A stretch of 64,000 bases of DNA. It comes from JAYODW01 sp038116745 (GTDB lineage: Bacteria; Pseudomonadota; Gammaproteobacteria; Ga0077536). The stretch's first letter is position 1. Each line of letters begins with the position of its first letter. Below are positions 40,944 to 50,073 of this stretch, in pieces. The position numbers and the translations under genes are program-made. Under the pieces are notes generated by a model that saw only the letters and a program-made list of their open reading frames with translations, did not search any database and was not told the DNA's origin. The stretch lies in NCBI GenBank assembly GCA_038116745.1, contig JAYODW010000004.1:66454-130453 (forward strand). The letters run 5' to 3'.

Positions 40944-42014
40944 TCAGGCGCCCGTCGGACGCTTCCAGATACCGCGCTCGACCATCAGCGCAATCTGCCG
41001 CTCCGTCACCTCCCGCGCGTATTCCGCGTGGTCCATCGGCGCGCGCTCGGCATACAGGTTTTTCGGGTAGATGGGCCGTTCGTAGATCAGCTGGATCATC
41101 TCCGTACGCAGATCCTTCATCCAGTTGGTCCACTTGGAATGCGTTCGATGGTGACGCAACGCCTCGATGTTGACCGGACCGCAGACGCTGGTTGAGACCC
41201 CGCCATAATCCTGCCGGCCGACTACCTGACCGCGATAATCCACCAGCATGGAGTGCCCGCCAAAGGTATCGATGGGCGCTTCTGAATCGGCATCGAGATA
41301 ATAGGTGCCGAGGTTCGGCGCCAGCACGTAGAAGTTGTTGTCGAGCGCACGGGCGCGGGTCTGGATCTCGAAGTAATCATTCGACGCGGCGGGGTGCGGG
41401 ATCGATGCGCGGTACACCAGCTCCGCACCGTTCATTGCCAGACCGCGCGCGTGTTCCGGGTAGGACCCCTCGTTAGCCATCATGATCCCGAGCCGGCCGA
41501 TAGGCGTGTCGACTACCGGCCAGAACGCATCGAGGCTGCGCCCGTAGCGTTCTATCCACCAGTCAAACACGTCATGCGGGCACATCGAGTGCTCGACCGG
41601 ATACAGGGGCGCAACCTTGTAGTGCTGCAGGATGACCGCCCCATCAGGATCGATGATGAAGCCGACGTTGAAGAAACGCTCGGGCCAGTCGGGGTGTCGC
41701 GCCTTGGCCTGCGCCATGAGGTAGACCCCGTACTCGCGCGCGATCGCGCCCAGTGCGTCGGTTTCGGGGCCCGGGATATCGATCGCACAGGTACGCGCGT
41801 AGATCGCGTGGTCCAGATCCAGTACTTCGTCGTTGAACGCCTGCAGCGCGCCCTCGGGTAATGCGATTAGGCGCACCGGCAGGTCCAGGCCCGCAAGCCA
41901 GCAGGCGGCTTTAATCATGTGCCGCTGGTGCTCGATGTTGCGCAGGATGTCCGTCCGCTCGCGGATCCCCCACACGGTGGGGACCAGGCCAACGGCGTTA
42001 TACGGTTCGATCAT
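40944..42014 (-). CDS. nitrilase-superfamily protein lacking the catalytic cysteine
   Basis: 356 residues of the carbon-nitrogen hydrolase fold. Glu54 (ALPEGALQ) and Lys133 (QHYKVAPLY) fit the Glu-Lys-Cys triad, but the cysteine position in GRLGIMMANEGSYPE is Ala180 (codon at 41475-41477 reads GCT on the minus strand). The surrounding motif is otherwise well kept (EGSYPEHARGLAMNGAEL). Hydrolysis by the usual thioester route is therefore not expected, unless another residue serves. Possibly a binding or non-canonical enzyme. GGAGAA precedes the ATG. Confidence 0.85.
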   Translation of the reverse strand: MIEPYNAVGLVPTVWGIRERTDILRNIEHQRHMIKAACWLAGLDLPVRLIALPEGALQAFNDEVLDLDHAIYARTCAIDIPGPETDALGAIAREYGVYLMAQAKARHPDWPERFFNVGFIIDPDGAVILQHYKVAPLYPVEHSMCPHDVFDWWIERYGRSLDAFWPVVDTPIGRLGIMMANEGSYPEHARGLAMNGAELVYRASIPHPAASNDYFEIQTRARALDNNFYVLAPNLGTYYLDADSEAPIDTFGGHSMLVDYRGQVVGRQDYGGVSTSVCGPVNIEALRHHRTHSKWTNWMKDLRTEMIQLIYERPIYPKNLYAERAPMDHAEYAREVTERQIALMVERGIWKRPTGA

Positions 42015-42196
42015 CGTGAGATTCTCCGACTGCCGCGTGAGGTCGCAGCCCCTGGGGATGATAGCGCCCTGCCCGCCCGCGACGCGGACGCTGCCGGCGC
42101 GGTTTCGCTGAACGGCGCGATCTGCGAATCTAGCGCGCCCCGCTCATGAATCATTACCTCGCGGAACCCGGTCGCCGGCTGCCCAAAGGAAAGCGC

Positions 42197-43255
42197 ATGC
42201 GTCAGTTCGAATTTTCCATGCTGCCCTGGAACGTTGTCTTCGGTGCCGGCGTTCTGGCGTCCTTGCCGCAACGCCTTGATCAGATGCGCCTGCAGCGCGC
42301 CCTGGTGCTCTCGACGCCAGAACAGCAAGGAGATGCGGAGCGTGTACAGGCCCTGCTCGGCCAGCGCGCAGTCGGCTGCTTCTGTGACGCACGCATGCAT
42401 GTTCCGGTCGAGGTGGCCAGCGCCGCGGCAGCAGAGGCAGCACGGCTTGAGGCTGATTGCTCGGTCTCCGTCGGTGGCGGTTCCACGACCGGGCTCGGGA
42501 AGGCGCTGGCGCTGAACAGCAGCCTGCCGCTGATCGCCATTCCGACCACCTACGCCGGCTCCGAGATGACCACAATCTGGGGCATGACCGAAGATGGACG
42601 CAAGCGCACCGGCCGCGATCCCGCCGTTCTCCCCCGGCTGACGCTCTATGACGCCGAACTGACCCTCAGCCTGCCGCCCGCAATCGCTGGTCCCAGCGGC
42701 ATGAATGCCCTCGCGCAGGCCACGATCAACGCGCAGGACCCCCGTACCAATCCCATCGTCATGACGCTGGCGCGGGAGGCTATCGCCGCCATCGCCAGCG
42801 GCCTGCCGCGGGTCATGCGCACGCCGGAAGATATTGATGCCCGCGAACAGCTGCTCTACGGCGCGGCCCTCGCCGGCGCCTCGCTCGGTGCCGGTGTAAC
42901 CAGCCTGCATCACCGTCTCTGCCACACGCTCGGCGGCAGCTTCAATACACCTCATGCGGAGACCCACACTATCCTGCTGCCTTACACGGTCGCCTACGCC
43001 AGTGACGCTGTGCCTGAGCTCATGGCAGCCATCGCTGCTGCCCTCGGCAGCACGAGCGCGGCCGGCGGGATCTATGATCTTGCCGCGAGCCTGGGCCTGC
43101 CGACCTCACTGACCTCAATCGGCATCAGAACGACCGACCTGGCGCGGATCGCGGATCTCGCGACGGAGGCAGAGGTCAGCAATCCGCGTCCGGTCACTCG
43201 TGACGGTGTGCTTGCGCTGCTGCAGCAGGCCGTCGCCGGTCAACGCCCTGATTGA
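42197..43255 (+). CDS. maleylacetate reductase (iron-alcohol-dehydrogenase family)
   Basis: 352 residues; reduces maleylacetate to 3-oxoadipate with NAD(P)H, the final step of the hydroquinone pathway (HapF/PnpE-type role). Motifs: VSVGGGSTTGLGKALAL, IPTTYAGSEMTTIWGMTE and HHRLCHTLGGSFNTPHAETH. The usual AH in MNAxAH, a metal ligand in this family, is Gln174 here. ATG 42197 follows GGAAAG; an earlier ATG at 42146 has no ribosome site. Opens the plus-strand catabolic run. Confidence 0.88.
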   Translation: MRQFEFSMLPWNVVFGAGVLASLPQRLDQMRLQRALVLSTPEQQGDAERVQALLGQRAVGCFCDARMHVPVEVASAAAAEAARLEADCSVSVGGGSTTGLGKALALNSSLPLIAIPTTYAGSEMTTIWGMTEDGRKRTGRDPAVLPRLTLYDAELTLSLPPAIAGPSGMNALAQATINAQDPRTNPIVMTLAREAIAAIASGLPRVMRTPEDIDAREQLLYGAALAGASLGAGVTSLHHRLCHTLGGSFNTPHAETHTILLPYTVAYASDAVPELMAAIAAALGSTSAAGGIYDLAASLGLPTSLTSIGIRTTDLARIADLATEAEVSNPRPVTRDGVLALLQQAVAGQRPD

Positions 43256-43282
43256 GCGCCCGACTCACCTGGAGAACACACC

Positions 43283-43912
43283 ATGATCGATCTCTACACC
43301 TGGTCCACGCCGAATGGCCGCAAGGTGTCCATCATGCTCGAGGAGCTGGGCATCGAATACGCGGTGCACAGCGTCAATATCAGCCAGGACGAGCAGTTCA
43401 CGCCGGAATTTCTCGCCATCAGCCCGAACAACAAAATCCCGGCGATTGTGGACCGCGACAACGAACTGTCGCTGATGGAGTCGGGGGTCATTCTCATGTA
43501 CCTCGCAGACAAACACGGCCGCTTCCTGCCGCCTGCAGGTGAAGCGCACTGGCGCACCATCGAGTGGCTGATGTGGCAGATGGGCGGCGCCGGACCCATG
43601 CTCGGTCAGGCGCATCACTTCGTGCACTTCAATGCGGACAAATCCGAGTACGCCAAAGAGCGCTACCGCAACGAGGCGGATCGACTCTACGGCGTGCTCG
43701 ATCGCCGGCTGGCGACACAGGCCTACATGGCGGGCGCGGACTACACTATCGCGGACATGGCGACCTGGCCCTGGATTGCGCGCTTCCAGTGGCAGGGCGT
43801 CGATTTTCCGGCCTACCCGAACGTGCTGCGCTGGTATCGCGAACTGGCTGACCGACCGGCCGTACAGCGCGGCTATCGCGTTCCGAACGACGCTGAGATC
43901 CCATTTCCATGA
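43283..43912 (+). CDS. glutathione S-transferase, Ure2p/YfcG-like
   Basis: 209 residues. N-terminal LYTWSTPNGRKVSIMLEELG with the STPNG active-site turn of the nu/Ure2-like class, then PNNKIPAI with the cis-Pro and the ESGVILMYLAD glutathione site. Helical domain with DYTIADMATWPW. In chlorinated hydroquinone pathways, GSTs remove halogen or isomerise ring-cleavage products; this role is a possibility only. CTGGAG precedes the ATG. Confidence 0.9.
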   Translation: MIDLYTWSTPNGRKVSIMLEELGIEYAVHSVNISQDEQFTPEFLAISPNNKIPAIVDRDNELSLMESGVILMYLADKHGRFLPPAGEAHWRTIEWLMWQMGGAGPMLGQAHHFVHFNADKSEYAKERYRNEADRLYGVLDRRLATQAYMAGADYTIADMATWPWIARFQWQGVDFPAYPNVLRWYRELADRPAVQRGYRVPNDAEIPFP

Positions 43913-43934
43913 CGCACCGATAACGGGCAGGCAG

Positions 43935-44249
43935 GTGGAGATCGCGACCTACGAAATCACGCTGCGTCACGCTGGACTCGAACCGATCCGCTTTGCCGCG
44001 CCCGCCGATCGCTCCATCGTCAAATCCGCCCGTGCAGCGGGTTACGCCCTGACCACCGGCTGTCTACAGGGACGCTGCGCCATCTGCCTTTCCCGCCTGC
44101 TCGCCGGGGAGCTGAAAGTGATCCGACGACCGTCGCGCCACGCCGTGGGTGACCCGCTCAAGCGCGCTGATGGCTGCGTTCTGCCGTGTTCACTGGCGCC
44201 TGACTCCGACGTTGAACTGGAGACGCTCAGCCCCTGGACGTCATGCTGA
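43935..44249 (+). CDS. plant-type [2Fe-2S] ferredoxin
   Basis: 104 residues from GTG 43935. Cluster ligands C43-x4-C48-x2-C51 and C85 are all present (GCLQGRCAIC; VLPCSLAP). The likely role is electron transfer to the Rieske oxygenase encoded next. No ferredoxin reductase is in the cluster. The frame continues upstream through the GST gene, but that part is out-of-frame shadow. Start codon choice is uncertain; no ATG is available. Confidence 0.85.
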   Translation: MEIATYEITLRHAGLEPIRFAAPADRSIVKSARAAGYALTTGCLQGRCAICLSRLLAGELKVIRRPSRHAVGDPLKRADGCVLPCSLAPDSDVELETLSPWTSC

Positions 44250-44460
44250 GCGCGCTGACCGGCGCAAGTTCAGCTGCGGCAGAAACGGACGCATTTGCCC
44301 GTCTTTCAATCCGCGGCACGAGCCATGTATCTTCTCCGCGTCGGGGGGGCAGCGTCACACAAGGAAGGCCTCCGCCTGCGATCGGGCGGCGCTCGACATG
44401 ACAGACAGGACGCCGGGGCATGTCCGGCGTGAGATCATCATCTCAAGGGAGTCATCCGTA

Positions 44461-45579
44461 GTGAGCAGCAAATTTCTGGAAGACGCCTGGTACGCCGCCG
44501 CCTGGAGCGACGAGGTCGGAACCGGGCTTTTTGAGCGCACGATTATCGATCGGTCTTTCGTTTTCTACCGAGACCCGGCCGGCGTCGCGCAGGCGTTCGA
44601 CAACGCCTGTCCGCACCGCTCCGCGCCGCTCAGCATGGGAAAGCTGCACGGCGATGTGATCGAGTGCCCCTATCACGGCTTACGTTTTGACCGCGACGGT
44701 CAGTGCGTTCTCAACCCTCACGGCAACCAGAAAATCCCATCACGTGCCCGAGTGCGAAAATATCCCCTGCTCGAGCGCCACGCCATGCTGTGGCTATGGC
44801 CCGGCAACTCCGAGGCGGCGGACCCGGACAAGATCCCGGATTTCTCGTGCCACACCGATGACCGCTTTCCAACCGTCAAAGGCGTCATCGAAATGCATGG
44901 CTATTACGAGCTCATCACGGACAACCTGATGGATCTGACCCACGTCGAGTTCGTGCACGAGGGGATCCTCGGTTCCGACGCAATCAAGCGCGGTGAACAC
45001 CAGGTCCTGCAGACTGGTACCACCATCTGGTCAAACCGCTGGTGCCCCGACGGGCTCGCGCCGCCGGCCTGGGATGCCATGTTCGACCACTACGGCAAGC
45101 CCGTCGACCACTGGCTCTACATGCGCTGGGACGCGCCGGCCCACATGCTGCTCGACGTCGGCATCACCCCGACCGGGGAGTCCCGCGACGCCGGGATCTG
45201 GATGTACGGGACAGATATCCTGACCCCGCGGGACAGCGGCAGCACGTACTACTTCTGGGGCTGCTCGCGCTCCTATGACATTGATAACCCAGCTGCCGGC
45301 GAAGCCTGGGAGCGTGCGATTGACGGTGCTTTCGTGCAGCAGGACAAGCCCATGATCGAAGCGCAGCAGCGACTGATCCGTCAGCGCGGCGGCGAAGACA
45401 TCGACGACGTTGACTCTATTGCACTGCAAACCGACTCCGGCCCGGTGCGCTGCCGACTGGCGCTGCGCAAACTTCTCGCCGCCGAAGGTGCCGCGCGGAT
45501 CCCGGACCCACGGAACCCGGCGCTGAGCCGCCTGCTCGATGACGCCCGGCGCGAAACACGCATCGAACCGGTCGTTTGA
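44461..45579 (+). CDS. Rieske non-haem iron oxygenase, O-demethylase-like
   Basis: 372 residues of the vanillate O-demethylase/PobA type. Rieske cluster: C50-x-H52 and C69-x2-H72 (CPHRSAPLSMG; ECPYHGL). Mononuclear iron site: DNLMDLTHVEFVHE with H161 and H166. GTG start preceded by AAGGGAG at 9 bases; the long upstream frame is not conserved. With the ferredoxin gene it probably demethylates or hydroxylates a methoxyphenol to feed the hydroquinone dioxygenase downstream; the substrate is inferred. Confidence 0.9.
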   Translation: MSSKFLEDAWYAAAWSDEVGTGLFERTIIDRSFVFYRDPAGVAQAFDNACPHRSAPLSMGKLHGDVIECPYHGLRFDRDGQCVLNPHGNQKIPSRARVRKYPLLERHAMLWLWPGNSEAADPDKIPDFSCHTDDRFPTVKGVIEMHGYYELITDNLMDLTHVEFVHEGILGSDAIKRGEHQVLQTGTTIWSNRWCPDGLAPPAWDAMFDHYGKPVDHWLYMRWDAPAHMLLDVGITPTGESRDAGIWMYGTDILTPRDSGSTYYFWGCSRSYDIDNPAAGEAWERAIDGAFVQQDKPMIEAQQRLIRQRGGEDIDDVDSIALQTDSGPVRCRLALRKLLAAEGAARIPDPRNPALSRLLDDARRETRIEPVV

Positions 45580-45651
45580 CCCGGCCGCGTCGCGCCACAT
45601 AACGCTGACCCACCCTGACCGGCCGCCACCGATGCGGCCCTGGAGGACCGC

Positions 45652-46149
45652 ATGACGACACCCACCCGCTTTGCCACCACCGAGGACTTCGACAAAGGAG
45701 GCGTCGAGATCATCGGCGACGATGCCGCACCTCGCTACCTGTTCAGCAACATGTTTGAGGTAGCCAGCAAGTCGCCCCCCTGGGAGCGTGTGGTCATCGC
45801 CAGGAACCTTGAATTCACCGTCGAATGCGCGCGCGCCGAAGGCAGCTCCCCGTGGTACGTCTGCGCCCACGACGAAACCGTGCTGTGCATGCAGGGTGCG
45901 GTGGAGATCAAGTTTCTGAAACCGGAAAACGATGCGCTGCCGGAAGCCGATACCGCTGGCGCAGTGCGCCTTGAGGCTGAGCCGACGGGACAGGCCATGG
46001 GCTACGCCCGGTTGAAACGCGGCCATATGGCGCTGCTGCCGGCCGGCGCGGCCTATCGCATCACCGCGACGGGCGTCGGCGTGCTGCTGCTGCAGTCGCT
46101 GCTCGGCGCCGAGTCACGCGAGCGATGGGCCACCATCTGCCAGCACTGA
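45652..46149 (+). CDS. hapC: hydroquinone 1,2-dioxygenase, small subunit
   Basis: 165 residues, cupin-like, matching in size and position the small subunit of the two-component hydroquinone dioxygenase of Pseudomonas (HapC, about 18 kDa). A beta-rich core with VCAHDETVLCMQGAVEIKFL and a late GHMALLPAGAAYRI strand resembles a cupin. Together with the next gene it opens the hydroquinone ring to 4-hydroxymuconic semialdehyde. Assignment depends strongly on the neighbour set (large subunit, semialdehyde dehydrogenase, maleylacetate reductase). Confidence 0.78.
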   Translation: MTTPTRFATTEDFDKGGVEIIGDDAAPRYLFSNMFEVASKSPPWERVVIARNLEFTVECARAEGSSPWYVCAHDETVLCMQGAVEIKFLKPENDALPEADTAGAVRLEAEPTGQAMGYARLKRGHMALLPAGAAYRITATGVGVLLLQSLLGAESRERWATICQH

Positions 46150-46187
46150 ACCGCGTCAGACACAAACACTAAGCGGGAGCCCGCAGC

Positions 46188-47204
46188 ATGACGACAGCAA
46201 ACCCCACCACCACCCCGACACTGACCATCAACGCGACCGACCACAGCGCCCGGCTGGACGAGCGTTACGGCTACCAGGTTTTCAGCATCGGCAGCTATAC
46301 CTTCCAGCGCGATGAATACTTCGTCCGCGTGAGCTATCCGCGCGGCACCTATGTCGCCGACGTTGGCGCTTTTCTGCGCGCCATGATGCGCGACGTCGCG
46401 TGGGGCTTTTTCTACGGCTGGGTCAACTTCGACGACGTCTTCGGCACCGTCAACCACTACGGCTCGGTCGATGTGTTTGTCGGCGCCTATAACGCGGGCT
46501 ACAAGGCCGCCGGCACTGATTTCACCGAACGTTTCGACGCCAACAAGCTGCTCGCGTGCTTCCGCGCGCTGCTCTCCGACTGGACCAACGCCGGCTACGA
46601 CCCATTCGCGGCACCGCTCGAAACCGGCTCGCCCTATGGCTCGAAGAACGGCAACAACGATGACGCGGTCAACTTTCAGCGCGAGCTGGCCGAGCGCTTC
46701 GTCGGCCTGCCCGGTGATTCGGAGCTGCGCACTGATGCGCGCGGCTTCCCCATCAACCGTCAGTTCGCGGACGTTGAGCAGGACGAGCCGGAAGTGCACT
46801 GCGAGCCTGGTTTCGAGGGCGAGCTGTCCGCGTTCAGCCTGTTTGCCTACCTGTCGCGCTCGCCGGTGACCTGGAACCCATCGATCGTCTCGGTGGTCGG
46901 CGAAAGCGCCTACTGCCCGACCTCTGAGGAACACATCCTGCCCATCCTGCACGGCAACGATCGGGTGGAGTGGTTTCTCCAGCTGACCGATGAAATCACC
47001 TGGCAGATCGCCGACAAGAACACCGCCGCGCCGCGCGCCATCGTGACGATGAAAGCCGGTGATGTGTGCGCCATGCCGGCCGACATTTCTCACCGCGGCT
47101 ACTCGCCGAAGCGCTCCATGCTGCTGGTATGGGAAAACATGACGCCGGGACTCGAGCAGCGCTACGCCAGCGGCGAGCTCGCGCCGACCGCAGCTGAGTT
47201 CTGA
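46188..47204 (+). CDS. hapD: hydroquinone 1,2-dioxygenase, large subunit
   Basis: 338 residues, the size of HapD/PnpD (about 38 kDa), starting 38 bases after hapC. Contains GYQVFSIGSYTFQRDEYFVRV at the N-terminus and a C-terminal cupin with GDVCAMPADISHRGYSPKRS, whose His is a plausible Fe(II) ligand. Catalyses Fe(II)-dependent ring cleavage of hydroquinone with the small subunit. Substituted (chloro- or methoxy-) hydroquinones are possible substrates. Confidence 0.8.
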   Translation: MTTANPTTTPTLTINATDHSARLDERYGYQVFSIGSYTFQRDEYFVRVSYPRGTYVADVGAFLRAMMRDVAWGFFYGWVNFDDVFGTVNHYGSVDVFVGAYNAGYKAAGTDFTERFDANKLLACFRALLSDWTNAGYDPFAAPLETGSPYGSKNGNNDDAVNFQRELAERFVGLPGDSELRTDARGFPINRQFADVEQDEPEVHCEPGFEGELSAFSLFAYLSRSPVTWNPSIVSVVGESAYCPTSEEHILPILHGNDRVEWFLQLTDEITWQIADKNTAAPRAIVTMKAGDVCAMPADISHRGYSPKRSMLLVWENMTPGLEQRYASGELAPTAAEF

Positions 47205-47265
47205 GCGCTGCGGTCGACCGGTCACCACCACATCGCTCCGCCCCGAAACCGCAAAGGACCCACCG

Positions 47266-48765
47266 ATGGCCCTGCAACCCCAACATGTTGACCTTCAGTC
47301 CCTGCCGCGTGACCTGTTTATCGGCGGCGAATGGGTTGAAGGCCTGGCCGGTGCCCGCATTGCGGTGCATAACCCGTTTGATAACCAGGAGATCCTGAGT
47401 ATCGCCGAGGCGCGCGCGGAGGATGTCGACCGCGCGGTTGCCGCTGCGCGGGCCGCGTTTCCCGCCTGGTCCGCCATGCCAGCCGCCGAGCGTGCCCGCC
47501 TGCTGCACAAACTGGTTGAACGCATGGAAGCCGGCTTCGACGAGCTGGCGGAGCTTGAGGCTATCGATACCGGACACCCGATCCGCGACACGCGCTTTCT
47601 TGACGTACCGCGCACGCTGCTCAACTTCCGCTATTTCGCCGGCATGGCCGACAAAATCGACGGGCGCCAGGTGCCGGTCGAACCCGGCTTTCTGAACGTG
47701 GTGAAACGCCATCCGGTCGGCGTGGTCGGCCAGATCGTGCCGTGGAACTTCCCGCTCATGTTCTGCAGCTGGAAACTTGGCCCGGCGCTGGCCGCGGGCA
47801 ACACGGTGGTCATGAAACCCTCCGAGATCACGCCGCTGTCGACTCTGCGCCTCGCACAGATGATGCAGGAGGTCGGTTTTCCCCATGGCGTGGTCAACAT
47901 TGTGCCAGGCTACGGCCATCTCGCCGGCCAACGGCTGGCTGAGCACCCGGACGTCGACAAGATCGCCTTTACCGGCTCCACCGCCACCGGTAGACGCATC
48001 ATCGAGGCCTCCGCCGGCAACCTGAAGCGGGTCTCGCTGGAGCTCGGCGGTAAGGGACCGAACGTGGTGTTTGAAGATGCCGTGATCCCGGCTGCGGTGG
48101 GCGGCTCAGCGTTTGCCATCTTTCATAACCAGGGCCAGGCCTGTATTGCCGGCTCGCGCCTGCTGCTGCACGAAAAGATTGCCGATGAGTTCCTGGAAAA
48201 ATTCATCGGGCTGGCGCAGTCGATTCGCCTGGGCGACCCGCTCGACCCGGCGACAGAAATGGGCCCACTGACCTCACAGCTCCATCAAGAGCGGGTGCTT
48301 AACTATCTCGACACGTGCGCCAAAGAAGGCAACCGCATCCTCACTGGCGGCGGTAGGCCGGCCGATCCAGCGCTGCAGGCCGGCTGCTTCCTGCAGCCCA
48401 CCGTGGTCGAAGCCGCACCGGGCGACACCGTATTCCGCGAGGAGGTCTTCGGTCCGTTCGTATCGGTGACCCGCTTCAAAGACGAAGCCGAGGCGATAGC
48501 GCTGGCCAATGACACGGCCTACGGTCTTGGCAGTGGACTGTGGACCACCAACCTGGCGCGCGCCCACCGGGTGGGCGACGCGATCCGCGCAGGCATGGTC
48601 TGGATTAATTGCTACAAGCGGGTACACCCCGGTTCACCGTTCGGTGGCGTCGGTCAGTCCGGCTTCGGCCGCGACCTCGGCACCGAATGCCTTAACGAAT
48701 ACACTGAGCCGAAGTCCATCTGGATCAACTACGACGCCCAGCTGCCACCGTTCTATCAACGCTGA
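47266..48765 (+). CDS. hapE: 4-hydroxymuconic semialdehyde dehydrogenase
   Basis: 499-residue aldehyde dehydrogenase. Catalytic Glu259 in LELGGKGPN and Cys293 in GQACIAGSRL, plus the Rossmann contact GSTATGRRI and PWNFPLMF. Position directly after the hydroquinone dioxygenase genes indicates oxidation of 4-hydroxymuconic semialdehyde to maleylacetate with NAD+. The ALDH family assignment is certain; the substrate is from context. Confidence 0.88.
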   Translation: MALQPQHVDLQSLPRDLFIGGEWVEGLAGARIAVHNPFDNQEILSIAEARAEDVDRAVAAARAAFPAWSAMPAAERARLLHKLVERMEAGFDELAELEAIDTGHPIRDTRFLDVPRTLLNFRYFAGMADKIDGRQVPVEPGFLNVVKRHPVGVVGQIVPWNFPLMFCSWKLGPALAAGNTVVMKPSEITPLSTLRLAQMMQEVGFPHGVVNIVPGYGHLAGQRLAEHPDVDKIAFTGSTATGRRIIEASAGNLKRVSLELGGKGPNVVFEDAVIPAAVGGSAFAIFHNQGQACIAGSRLLLHEKIADEFLEKFIGLAQSIRLGDPLDPATEMGPLTSQLHQERVLNYLDTCAKEGNRILTGGGRPADPALQAGCFLQPTVVEAAPGDTVFREEVFGPFVSVTRFKDEAEAIALANDTAYGLGSGLWTTNLARAHRVGDAIRAGMVWINCYKRVHPGSPFGGVGQSGFGRDLGTECLNEYTEPKSIWINYDAQLPPFYQR

Positions 48766-48829
48766 CAGCCGGCGCGCCGACACCTCAAACGTCCCGGATC
48801 CCGCCGGGCATGTCACCAGGAGAAAATCG

Positions 48830-49111
48830 ATGAGCGCATATGTTGTTGTCCACGGCACAGTTCTGAATGCGGACAAAATGCAGGAGTACGGTGCCGATGC
48901 CGGCCCAACGCTGGCGACCTACGGCGGCGAGCTGGTCAGCCGCGGCCCGAGCGAGGTACTTGCTGGAGAATCAAGCCACCAGCTGATGGTGGTGATCAAA
49001 TTCCCCAGTCGCCAGAACGCGCTCGACTGGTACAACTCGGCGGAGTACCAGGCTGTTATTCCCACCCGCATGGAAGCGATGAACAGCGTGTTCATCCTCG
49101 GCGGGGAATAA
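48830..49111 (+). CDS. DUF1330-family small protein
   Basis: 93 residues of the dimeric alpha-beta barrel type: AYVVVHGTVLNADKMQEYG at the N-terminus and VVIKFPSRQNALDWYNSAEY, the family hallmark. CCAGGAGA precedes the ATG. Often found with catabolic genes; the function is unknown, possibly a binding or isomerase role in this pathway. Confidence 0.87.
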   Translation: MSAYVVVHGTVLNADKMQEYGADAGPTLATYGGELVSRGPSEVLAGESSHQLMVVIKFPSRQNALDWYNSAEYQAVIPTRMEAMNSVFILGGE

Positions 49112-49134
49112 AGCCTCAGCAAAGGTGACACAGG

Positions 49135-50073
49135 ATGCCGCTGCACCCCCAGGCTCAGGCTATCGTCGATGCGGCGAATGCCGCCGGCGTCCCCTTCGAG
49201 GCAGGTGACGCAGCGGCCATCCGCGCGTCCTACGGCGCCTCGACCCGACACTACGTCCATCCCACGCCGGCGCTGGACAGCGTGGTCAACCTCATGATCC
49301 CCGGACCCGGCGGCAATCTGCCGGTGCGGATCTATCGGCCACGGACCCAGGGCGACCGGCCGCTGCCGGCTGTTGCGTTCTTCCACGGCGGCGGCTGGGC
49401 GGTAGGCGATCTCGACACGCACGACCACCTGTGCCGCAGCCTGGCAGGTCACGCCGGCGTCGCGCTGATGGCAGTCGATTATCGACTGGCGCCCGAACAT
49501 CCGTTTCCCGCCGCCAGCGACGATGCGCTGGCGGCGACCCGCTGGCTGTCGACAAATGCGGTTGAAATGGGCCTGGACCCGACTCGCCTGGCCGTCGCCG
49601 GAGACTCTGCGGGGGGCAACCTGGCGGCAGCGGTAACCCTTGCCTGGCGGACGCTCGATCTGCCCAAGCTGCGTTATCAGCTGCTGATCTACCCGGCGCT
49701 GGATTTCACCGCCGACAACGAGTCGCTGCGGGTAAACGGATCCGGCTACATGCTCACCCGGCAAGCCATGGACCAGTTCACCAGCTGGTACCTCCCGGAT
49801 CCGGGCCGCCGTACAGATCCCCAGGCATCGCCCTCCCTGGCTGCTGATCTGAACAACCTGCCGGCAGCGCTGATCATCACGGCCGGCTTCGATCCGCTGC
49901 GTGACGAGGCCGTTGCCTACGCGGAAAAACTGCGCGCAGCGGGCATCGCAGTCGCGCATGACCATTACGACGACATGATCCACGGCTTCGCCCGCATGGG
50001 TGGAAGGCTGGACACCGCACGGGTCGCGCTGGAGCGAAGCGCGCAAAAACTGCGCGAGGCGCTGCTGCGATGA
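49135..50073 (+). CDS. HSL-family alpha/beta hydrolase (esterase)
   Basis: 312 residues of the hormone-sensitive-lipase family. Oxyanion motif HGGGW near residue 84, nucleophile in GDSAGGN near residue 158, acid in GFDPLRDEA and His in MIHGFARMG. The family hydrolyses short-chain esters. In the 4-hydroxyacetophenone route an esterase releases hydroquinone from 4-hydroxyphenyl acetate, and this gene could do the same here; inferred. Stop overlaps the next start (ATGA). Confidence 0.88.
   Translation: MPLHPQAQAIVDAANAAGVPFEAGDAAAIRASYGASTRHYVHPTPALDSVVNLMIPGPGGNLPVRIYRPRTQGDRPLPAVAFFHGGGWAVGDLDTHDHLCRSLAGHAGVALMAVDYRLAPEHPFPAASDDALAATRWLSTNAVEMGLDPTRLAVAGDSAGGNLAAAVTLAWRTLDLPKLRYQLLIYPALDFTADNESLRVNGSGYMLTRQAMDQFTSWYLPDPGRRTDPQASPSLAADLNNLPAALIITAGFDPLRDEAVAYAEKLRAAGIAVAHDHYDDMIHGFARMGGRLDTARVALERSAQKLREALLR

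Noticed and set aside
43283..43912. GST as a PcpC-type reductive dehalogenase
   Set aside because: The active-site turn is STPNG of the Ure2-like class without the Cys used by PcpC.
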